DNA of 64,000 nt from positions 24,464 to 88,463 of the forward strand of contig CAVOWQ010000045.1 of NCBI GenBank assembly GCA_963700195.1, given 5' to 3'. A model generated the notes under the pieces. The model had not been told where the DNA came from. It saw nothing but the letters and a program-made list of their open reading frames with translations, and ran no database searches. Made by a program: the position numbers and the translations under genes. Source of the stretch: AP-15 sp963700195. Its GTDB lineage: Bacteria; Pseudomonadota; Alphaproteobacteria; ATCC43930; CGMCC-115725. Positions 57,468 through 64,000 of the stretch are shown one piece after another (within the stretch, counting starts at the first letter, position 1; each line of letters starts with the position of its first letter).

Positions 57468-59169
57468 TCAGTAATCGAATGACCGCTTCCCGATCATACC
57501 CCCCGGCCAGGCAAAGGTCGGCTTCGGGGCATCAACCGCCGTTGGCGTCGATCGAACCGAGCCGCTGCTTTGGCTGAAAAGCATCGACTGCGCGGCACAG
57601 TTCCAGCCCTGGTGCGTCGCCACGGTACCCACGCATCCGACCCGCATGGTCACGACCGACGGAAGCCGAACCGCCGATAACGGTGCGGGCTCGACCGTTG
57701 GCGGATCGCGAAGCTCTTCGGCGAGCGTCCTGTAATAACCATAGAGCCCGCCCGGCTCGCGGGCGGCCGCCCTTGAACCAGTCGAGCATTTGGGCGGTCG
57801 AGTCGACCTGGTCGTCGTGCTTGCCGTTGGGGAAGGCGGTCAGCTCGGCGAGGTATGGGGCGAGCCACGGCGCCTGCTCGGGCAGGTGCACGAAGCCGTT
57901 CTCGATCATTGCGGTCTGCGCGTGCAGGCGCATGATTTTGTCGCTCTGCGGCCGGTAGCGGGTGACGGCGTGGAGGCCTTCGGCGATCAATTCCTGGACC
58001 AGCTGCGTGCCGGAGGCCTTGTCCTCGATCAGCACGACGGAGGGATCGAAGCGCTCGTATTGCTCGCGCACGGCGCGCTTCAATTCGGGATATTCCATGC
58101 GCCGGCGCAAGACGTCGATCAGGTAGAGGTTCTTGCCCGCGACGCCCCAGCTCGTGCACACGCTGAAATCGCTGAGCTCGGTCGCCTTGTTGGCGGTGTC
58201 CCAGCTCTGCACGACGCGCTCGAAGGCGGCGGGCAATTCGTCCGGCGCGTAGCGCCGGAACCAGGCCGCCTTGACGAGGCCGCCGCCCAATGGGGCGGGC
58301 GCCTGCTGGTACTGGCCGGCGAAATTGTATTCGCCGATCGTGCGGCGGATATGCTCGAGCACCGCACGCGGCTCGCGCTCCGGGTGCAACGCCTCGCCGC
58401 GCCGGCGGGTGAAATTTAGCGGCCCGAAGAGCGTGTCGACCAGCTGGCTCTCGTCGTCCTCGGCGATTGCCGGGAACCGCACGATCTCCCACTCCTCCTG
58501 CGCCAGCACGTGGCCGACGAGATCGTCTTCGTGCAGCCGGTGCATGATCAGCACGATGGCGCCCGCCAGCTTGTCGTTCAACCGGCTGTAGAGGGTATGG
58601 TCGTACCACTCGTTCGCCATCTGCCGCTGGGCCTGCGACAACGCCTCCTCGGGCTTCAAGGGATCGTCGATGATGACGATGTCGGCGCCGCGCCCGGTCA
58701 AGACGCCGCCGACCGAGGTGGCGAGCCGGCAGCCCTGGGCCGTCGTGTCGAATTCGGGCATCGCGGCGCGCTGCGGCGAGAGGCGGGTCGGGAAAATCCC
58801 CCGATACCAGTCGCTGGCGACGATATGCCGGCAATCGCGCGACAATTTGTCGGCGAGGTCCTGCGCGTAGCTGACGCAGAGGATCTGCGCCGAGGGGTCA
58901 TGCCCGAGACACCAGGCCGGAAAGGCGATCGAGGCCAGCAGCGACTTCAGATGGCGCGGCGGCAGGTTGATGATGAGGCGCCGGATCTTGCCGCCGCGCA
59001 ACGCCGTCAATTTCGCGGCGATGATTTCGATATGCCAGCTCATCGCGAAGCGGGTGCGCGGGTTGAGCTCGCTGAAACACCCTTGCGCAAAGCTGACGAG
59101 ATCGCGCCGCAAGAGCGCGCGGTACTCGTCGGGGGTCGGCAGCTCTTTGGATGGGAGTTTCACCACCAA
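57468..59169 (-). CDS. Phage-type terminase large subunit (full copy D)
   Basis: DNA-packaging motor protein. The ATPase half has LIINLPPRHLKSLLASIAFP (residues 66-85, a Walker A variant) and GADIVIIDDPLKPEEALSQ (161 onward, Walker B with Asp-Asp). The RNase H-like nuclease half has VVQSWDTANKATELSDFSVC, SVVLIEDKASGTQLVQELI and FPNGKHDDQVDSTAQMLDWF, each with an acidic metal ligand. A shift near 57755 alters the tail; the natural end is GGMIGKRSFDY at 57468. No portal, capsid or tail genes accompany it. DUF5681 gene lies upstream, as is usual for this group. Confidence 0.9.
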
Positions 59170-59311
59170 GATTTTCCCTCTCCTTCCGCCGGCTGGGGGG
59201 AGAGGGTAGGGTGAGGGGGGCCGAGGAGCCGGTCCGCGGCTGCGCTCACCTCACCCTCCCATCGCTTCGCGACGGGCCCCTCCCTCTCCCCCCTGAAGGG
59301 CGGAGAGGGGC
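59165..59311. repeat. GC-rich intergenic repeat between DUF5681 and terminase genes
   Basis: Alternating GAGAGGGTAGGGTGAGGGG (59200-59218) and complementary CCTCACCCTCC and CCCTCTCCCC blocks make an imperfect inverted repeat of about 140 bases. It is of the same family as the element at 7670. The GGGTGAGGGG / CCTCACCCTC pair is typical of dispersed repeats in alphaproteobacteria. It separates two genes that otherwise form a unit. Confidence 0.6.
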
Positions 59312-59731
59312 TCATGTCTCTGGGTCTCCGTGGTGGATCTTGGCCAATTCCGCGCGGCGCAACCGAGCCAGCAGGTTTTCGACGACCTCCTCGTCCGCCG
59401 GGGTGAGCGGAGAGGCCTTGGGCGGCGGCGCCGGGCCGGCGCGCTCTTCGATGTCCTTCAGCATGTCGATGAGCATCTTCATCGCGCGCAGATCGGCGCC
59501 GGCCGACATGTCGACGAGCTGTGCGATGACCGCCTCGCGCTTGGTCATCTGTCGCAGGTCTCCGTCGGCGCTGACGGCCACCGGCTCGTTCAGCGCGGCG
59601 GCCAGCAGCGCCGGCAGGTTTTTCGGGCGCGGGCGCGGACCGCGCGGATTACCGGACTGACCCTTCTTGAACCGCGTGTGCAACGGCGGCCTGCCGCGGC
59701 CGACCTGGTATTCGCCCTCGATCTCATCCAT
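59312..59731 (-). CDS. DUF5681 domain protein
   Basis: 139 residues starting MDEIEGEYQVGRGRPPLHTR. The diagnostic motif is PPLHTRFKKGQSGNPRGPRP. A helical body follows (MTKREAVIAQLVDMSAGADL) and an acidic C-terminus. DUF5681 proteins sit beside terminase-like genes in many alphaproteobacteria and may be small-terminase-like DNA-recognition partners. That role is inferred from context only. ATG 59731 is preferred to one 23 codons upstream because the extra residues lie in the AT-rich promoter region. Confidence 0.8.
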   Translation of the reverse strand: MDEIEGEYQVGRGRPPLHTRFKKGQSGNPRGPRPRPKNLPALLAAALNEPVAVSADGDLRQMTKREAVIAQLVDMSAGADLRAMKMLIDMLKDIEERAGPAPPPKASPLTPADEEVVENLLARLRRAELAKIHHGDPET

Positions 59732-59789
59732 GAGATTACCGCAATCACAGCTTGCCAAACTAATTTTGCGGCTTATATCACTTTGTTGT

Positions 59790-59804
59790 ATAATTGTCAA
59801 TTAT
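59790..59804. promoter_or_regulatory. AT-rich palindrome upstream of DUF5681
   Basis: ATAATTG-T-CAATTAT is a perfect palindrome in an unusually AT-rich patch (59755-59830) that stands out from the GC-rich surroundings. It lies about 60 bases before the DUF5681 start and could be an operator or promoter element. No regulator can be named. Confidence 0.45.
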
Positions 59805-59840
59805 CAAATAGTATATTATCAATGATTGCTTCCCCAATGC

Positions 59841-60000
59841 TTCCCTGCCAAACCGCCCGGCAGGGAAACGATTTTCCCTGCCGGGCAGCGCCGGGAAAGC
59901 GCGCGCAAGATTTTGATTACAATGACTTTTACGGCTCCGGAGGGAGCGGTTTTCGGCGCCGAAGATGTCTTTCCCGCATTTCCCCGCGCGGCAGGGAAAA
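59841..60000. repeat. Cluster of TTTCCCTGCC inverted repeats
   Basis: GCCCGGCAGGGAAA (59855-59868) and its exact complement (59873-59886) form a 14-bp hairpin with a 4-base loop. Further copies of the core occur as TTCCCTGCC at 59841 and GGCAGGGAAA near 59990. Runs of this CAGGGAA word are known as dispersed repeats in Bradyrhizobium-like genomes. They lie between the island and the end of pckA, so the hairpin could also end pckA transcription. Confidence 0.65.
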
Positions 60001-60004
60001 ACGG

Positions 60005-61606
60005 CTAGGCCGCGGCGCGGATCGCGACTTTCTTGATCTCGCTGCCGACAAAGGGCTCGTATTCGCGGAAATTGGCCTCGAACCGTTGGGTCAATCCGCG
60101 GGCGGTCTCGTCATAGGCCGCTTTGTCGGACCAGGTGCCGCGCGGATCGAGCACCTCGTTCGGCACCTCGGGGCAGCTTTCCGGCACGAGGAGGCCGAAA
60201 TTCGCCTCCTTGCGGACGGGCGCCGCGGCGAGGCGGCCGTCGAGCGCGGCGCGCAAGAGGGCGCGGGTGTGGGCGATCGGCATGCGCCGGCCGACGCCAT
60301 AGGTGCCGCCCGACCACCCCGTGTTGACGAGCCAGCACTGCGCGCCGTGCTCGCGGATCAGGGCGCCCAGCATCTTGGCATAGACCGACGGATGGCGCGG
60401 CATGAAGGGGGCGCCGAAGCAGGTCGAAAAGGTCGCCTCGGGCGCATTGCTGAGCCCCTTCTCGGTGCCCGCAACGCGCGCGGTATAGCCGGAGAGGAAG
60501 TGGTACATCGCCTGCTCGGCGGTCAACTTGGCGATCGGCGGCATGACCCCGAAGGCGTCCGCGGTCAGCATCACGACGTTCTTCGGATGCGGCGCCAACC
60601 CCACCGGATCGGCATTCGGGATGAACTCGATCGGATAGCAGGCCCGGGTGTTCTCGGTCAGGCTCTGGTCGTCGACGTCGGGCATGCGCGTCTCGGGATG
60701 GAGCACGACGTTTTCGAGCACTGTCCCGAAGCGGGTGATCGTCGCATAGATCTCGGGCTCGTTGACCGGCGACAAGTTGATGACCTTGGCGTAGCAGCCA
60801 CCCTCGAAATTGAAGATGCCCTGGGGGCTCCAGCCGTGCTCGTCGTCGCCGATCAGGGTGCGCGAATTGTCGGCGGAAAGCGTCGTCTTCCCGGTGCCCG
60901 AGAGGCCGAAGAAGATCGCGCAGTCGCCTTTCGGTCCCACATTGGCCGAGGCGTGCATCGGCAATACGCCGCGCGCCGGCAATACGAAATTGAGATACCC
61001 GAAAACCGACTTCTTGATCTCCCCGGCATATTGCGTGCCGCCGATCAGCACCAGCCGCTCGGCGAAATTGACGAAGATGAAGGTCTCGGAATTGATCCCA
61101 TCGATTTCGGGGATCGCAAGAAACTTCGGGGCGTGCAGGATCGTAAAGGCCGGTTCGAACCCCGGCAGCTCGTCGGTCGGGGGACGAATGAACATGTTGC
61201 GTGAAAAGAGGCTGTGCCAGGCGCCGTCGGTCACGACCCGCACCGGCAGCCGGTATTCCGGATCGGCGCCGGCGTAAAGGTCCTGGACGAACAGCTCGCG
61301 GCCCTGGAGATAAGCGAGCAGGCGCTGATGCAGGCTGGCGAACTGGTCGGGGGAGACCGGCTGATTGATTTTGCCCCAGTCCACCGTGTCCTTGGTGCCC
61401 GGCTCCTCGACGATGTATTTGTCCCGCGGGGTGCGGCCGGTGAAGAGACCGGTCGAGACCGAGAAGCTGCCGCCCGAGGCGAGTTCGCCCTCGGCCCGCC
61501 GCACGGCATGTTCATAAAGCACCGGCGCGGACTGGTTCCAGTGGAGGGTGCCGAGGTGATGCATGCCTTGCCGGTCGAGGCCGAAGCGGCTCTTCTTTCC
61601 GGTCAT
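60005..61606 (-). CDS. pckA: Phosphoenolpyruvate carboxykinase (ATP)
   Basis: 533-residue gluconeogenic enzyme converting oxaloacetate and ATP to phosphoenolpyruvate, CO2 and ADP. The phosphate loop is IFFGLSGTGKTTLSADNSRT. The PEPCK-specific region includes the metal- and substrate-binding GDDEHGWSPQGIFNFEGGCY. FTGRTPRDKYIVEEP and FLSGYTARVAGTEKG are also ATP-type signatures. Length and frame are normal. In Hyphomicrobiales pckA commonly lies divergent from chvI-chvG, as seen here with one gene in between. Confidence 0.95.
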   Translation of the reverse strand: MTGKKSRFGLDRQGMHHLGTLHWNQSAPVLYEHAVRRAEGELASGGSFSVSTGLFTGRTPRDKYIVEEPGTKDTVDWGKINQPVSPDQFASLHQRLLAYLQGRELFVQDLYAGADPEYRLPVRVVTDGAWHSLFSRNMFIRPPTDELPGFEPAFTILHAPKFLAIPEIDGINSETFIFVNFAERLVLIGGTQYAGEIKKSVFGYLNFVLPARGVLPMHASANVGPKGDCAIFFGLSGTGKTTLSADNSRTLIGDDEHGWSPQGIFNFEGGCYAKVINLSPVNEPEIYATITRFGTVLENVVLHPETRMPDVDDQSLTENTRACYPIEFIPNADPVGLAPHPKNVVMLTADAFGVMPPIAKLTAEQAMYHFLSGYTARVAGTEKGLSNAPEATFSTCFGAPFMPRHPSVYAKMLGALIREHGAQCWLVNTGWSGGTYGVGRRMPIAHTRALLRAALDGRLAAAPVRKEANFGLLVPESCPEVPNEVLDPRGTWSDKAAYDETARGLTQRFEANFREYEPFVGSEIKKVAIRAAA

Positions 61607-61733
61607 CGGATCGTCTTCTTCATCGAACGCTTCCTCCTCCTGTGACAGCGCCTTTTTGCATCCGCACTACCGTCCAAGATTAGCGCCGTACCACAACACG
61701 GGCGACCATGTCAAAATTCCCTCAACGGAGGCG

Positions 61734-62450
61734 CTATTTCCGCGCCTTCTGGGCGAGTTCGACAAGCGCGGCACGCGCCGTTGCGGGGGTCAGTACCGGT
61801 GCGGAAAAGTCGAGCCGGACAGTCTCGCCATCGCGCACCAGATCGGCGCCTTCCGGATCGATCCCAGTCATCCGCCAGTCGGCCCCAGTACGGCCGAGCA
61901 GACCCCGCGCGTAATCGGCGACCGCATCGGCATGGTGCTCGTTCATGTGCCTGAGGATTTCCGGCTCCGCCGCAGCGAGCGGGGCGGTGTCCGCGGCGAA
62001 CAGCAGATCTCGGCCTTCGATCCAGTCAATCCGGCCGAAACCGGCGACGAGATGTCCGCGTTCGACGGCGACCCGATAGAGCCGGAAATCGGCGAAACCG
62101 GAATAGACGGCGCTCGTCGGGTGGTGCGCGGTGAAGCGGGCGAGACCTCGCGGATCCTCGACCGCTCTGGCCTGCCCGATCACGGTCAGGCGCGCCCCGG
62201 TCAGCGGATCCCGGTGGCCCGCCGTGCCATCGATCAGCAGCGAGACCCGCGGATCGAACGCGATGTTGCGGCTATGCTGCGCCAGGTCGGACAGCAGCAG
62301 AAGCGGACTCGCATCCAGATCGGCGGCGATCAGGACGAGCGACGCGTAGGGCGCACCGCGCATGTTCGTCGCAAGCATCCCGCGCTGCTGCCGGCGCAGC
62401 AACCCCCGCCCGATTCTCGCAGGACCGCCTTCCGGCTCTGTTTCACGCAT
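61734..62450 (-). CDS. HugZ-like pyridoxamine-phosphate-oxidase-fold protein
   Basis: 238 residues starting MRETEPEGGPARIG. The N-terminal split-barrel domain reads LATNMRGAPYASLVLIAADL, PLLLLSDLAQHSRNIAFDPR and GARLTVIGQARAVEDP. The C-terminal DUF2470-type domain reads ILRHMNEHHADAVADYARGL, whose paired His are conserved. This two-domain layout is the HugZ/CREG-like family, some of which bind or degrade haem. Here the role is open. An ATG six codons upstream is possible. It lies between pckA and chvI. Confidence 0.8.
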   Translation of the reverse strand: MRETEPEGGPARIGRGLLRRQQRGMLATNMRGAPYASLVLIAADLDASPLLLLSDLAQHSRNIAFDPRVSLLIDGTAGHRDPLTGARLTVIGQARAVEDPRGLARFTAHHPTSAVYSGFADFRLYRVAVERGHLVAGFGRIDWIEGRDLLFAADTAPLAAAEPEILRHMNEHHADAVADYARGLLGRTGADWRMTGIDPEGADLVRDGETVRLDFSAPVLTPATARAALVELAQKARK

Positions 62451-62693
62451 CCCGCAAGTGAGCCGCACCGGCTCGGCTGCGTCAAGCTGCGCCGTGCTGC
62501 AAAAAGCACCCGCCGCAATGCCATGACTAGGTAAACGAAGGCCGTTACCGGTGAATATCGCAGGGATAGGATGCCGGCCGCCTGTCTAAAATAGAGACAG
62601 CGGGTTTGCCTTTGCGAGATTCGGTCATATTTTTACACTTACCGGGAACGGCTCACCTATCATCCGGCCGCTCAGAAGGATTTTGGGGGAAAA

Positions 62694-63392
62694 GTGCCGA
62701 ACACGATTGCTCTTGTCGACGACGACCGCAACATCCTGGCGTCCGTCTCGATGGCGCTCGAGGCGGAAGGGTTTGCCGTGCGGTGCTATAGCGACGGTAC
62801 CGAAGCGCTGAAGGGGTTGAGCGCCCAACCGGTGGACATCGCGGTGCTCGACATCAAGATGCCGCGCATGGACGGCATGGAGCTTCTCGGCCAGCTGCGG
62901 CGGCAGAGTCACATCCCGGTCATTTTCCTGACTTCAAAGGACGACGAAGTCGACGAACTGCTCGGTCTGCGCATGGGCGCCGACGATTACATCAGGAAGC
63001 CGTTTTCGCAGCGGCTCTTGATCGAGCGCATCCGGGCTCTGATCCGGCGCGGCGAGCTCGCGCGCGAGCGGGAGAACCCGCATGGCGAGCCAGTGATCGT
63101 GCGCGGTCAGCTGATCCTCGATCCGGCACGGCATCTGTGCACCTGGAAGAGTGAACATGTCGAGCTGACGGTGACCGAGTTTCTGATCCTCAAATCGCTC
63201 GCGCACCGTCCGGGGCACGTCAAAAACCGCGACCAGTTGATGGATGCGGCCTATGGCGAGCACATCTATGTCGACGACCGGACGATCGATAGTCACATCA
63301 AGCGCTTACGTAAGAAGTTCAAGAACGTCGATACGGATTTCGCGCAAATCGAAACACTCTATGGCGTCGGGTATCGATACCGCGACCGTTGA
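62694..63392 (+). CDS. chvI: Two-component response regulator ChvI
   Basis: OmpR/PhoB-type regulator, 232 residues, starting at GTG 62694 behind GGGGGA. The receiver has IALVDDDRNILASVSMALEA, phospho-Asp in VLDIKMPRMDGMELL and Lys in YIRKPFSQRLLIERI. The winged-helix output has ELTVTEFLILKSLAHRPGHV and DDRTIDSHIKRLRKKFKNVD. The sequence follows rhizobial ChvI closely. With ChvG it controls cell-envelope, acid-stress and succinoglycan genes in relatives. It is followed directly by the chvG homologue. Confidence 0.93.
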   Translation: MPNTIALVDDDRNILASVSMALEAEGFAVRCYSDGTEALKGLSAQPVDIAVLDIKMPRMDGMELLGQLRRQSHIPVIFLTSKDDEVDELLGLRMGADDYIRKPFSQRLLIERIRALIRRGELARERENPHGEPVIVRGQLILDPARHLCTWKSEHVELTVTEFLILKSLAHRPGHVKNRDQLMDAAYGEHIYVDDRTIDSHIKRLRKKFKNVDTDFAQIETLYGVGYRYRDR

Positions 63393-64000
63393 GCCTGCTG
63401 CCGCGCCTGCGTCGCCTTCGGCGGTAGCCGAGCATCCTTCTGTCCCTCGATCCCCCGCGAGAGCCGCGCCCAGTCTCGGTTCGAGCGCCGATCTGCGGCC
63501 AAGAAGCGGAAGGCGCTGGACGGTCTCACCGCTTACCCGGCGCATCCTGGCTGTCAATGTCCTGGCGCTTGCTCTTCTCGCCGGCGGGTTTCTCTATCTC
63601 GGGAAATACCAGGCGAGCTTGATCGGCCAACAGATTGAAGCTTTGAAGACGCAGGGCGAGGTGTTTGCCGCTGCGCTGGGCGAGGGCGCGGTTCTCGAAC
63701 TTGGTCGACGAGGGGGAGGTCCTGTTGCCTGATCTGGCTCGCCAGATGATGCGGCGGCTCGTCGCGCCGACGCATACCCGCGCTCGGCTCTTCGACGTGC
63801 GGGGCGACATTATTGCCGACAGCCGAATTCTGCGGGGGCCGGGCGATGCCGTGCAGGTCCACGAATTGGAGCCGCAGGAGAGGGAAGGTGCGGTTCTCCG
63901 GATTGCCGATCAAATCTATGATTGGATTCTCAACCTCCTGCCGCGTCACACCCGCTACGCGGCATATCGTGAAAACGCGTCCCCGCGCGCCGAGGATTAT
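63361..64000 (+). CDS. chvG: Sensor histidine kinase ChvG (N-terminal part), one frameshift
   Basis: Only the sensor part is in the window. After a Pro/Ala/Ser-rich cytoplasmic tail comes the transmembrane helix RILAVNVLALALLAGGFLYL and the periplasmic start GKYQASLIGQQIEALKTQGE. After a shift near 63705 the periplasmic domain continues MMRRLVAPTHTRARLFDVRG and ILNLLPRHTRYAAYREN to the window edge. These are recognisable ChvG/ExoS features. ATG 63361 overlaps the chvI end by 32 bases and is the first start in frame; a later start is possible. Kinase domain lies outside. Confidence 0.82.

Overview
The window is 64 kb of GC-rich, densely coding bacterial chromosome, most likely from an alphaproteobacterium of or near the Hyphomicrobiales (Rhizobiales). 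The best clue is the right end. There, a pckA gene faces away from a ChvI-type response regulator and a ChvG-type sensor kinase, a classic rhizobial arrangement. A bacterial Ku/LigD end-joining pair, DctA, DUF5681-terminase genes and the dispersed RGLDPRIH and PAKAGVQ palindromes point the same way. No rRNA, tRNA or CRISPR array was found.

Layout. 1-2.9 kb: minus-strand catabolic operon (enolase-superfamily enzyme, D-2-hydroxyacid dehydrogenase, amidase). 3-3.8 kb: secreted beta-helix protein. 4-7.6 kb: ligD and ku. 7.8-9.1 kb: dctA. 9.3-13.6 kb: transposase remnant, TPR protein, LLM flavin oxidoreductase, Spy/LTXXQ protein. 13.7-17 kb: response-regulator adenylate cyclase, divergent from glpK and a cupin. 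17-24.5 kb: PEP-CTERM protein, TPR-sulfotransferase, COG0523 GTPase, LVIVD-repeat protein, second LLM enzyme, DUF4242 protein.

24.8-41.8 kb: a minus-strand respiratory block. It holds malate:quinone oxidoreductase, cytochrome bd oxidase (cydAB), two PoxB-like thiamine-diphosphate enzymes, succinate dehydrogenase (sdhCDAB), fdhD with a YdeP/FdhF-type molybdoenzyme, and a cytochrome b561 with a catalase-like haem protein. Most of these enzymes would feed electrons into the quinone pool that cytochrome bd empties. Two decayed cydAB copies lie in or beside the block.

42-51.6 kb: sugar-type ABC importer without an ATPase gene, Gfo/Idh oxidoreductase, MFS transporter, a zinc/manganese ABC importer (znuABC) with a candidate Zur box, and an ACMSD-like amidohydrolase. 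51.7-59.8 kb: accessory island in which fragments of one phage-terminase gene alternate with three toxin-antitoxin modules (MNT/HEPN, BrnT/HTH, RES/DUF2384). It ends in a full-length terminase and its DUF5681 partner. 59.8-64 kb: palindromic repeats, pckA, a HugZ-like protein, chvI and the start of chvG.

Many conserved genes are broken by single-base frameshifts, often an extra base in a short homopolymer, although both halves are well conserved. I read most of these as sequencing or assembly errors. Such genes are given as one CDS spanning the frames, with the shift noted. The terminase fragments, cyd relics and transposase remnant look like genuine decay.
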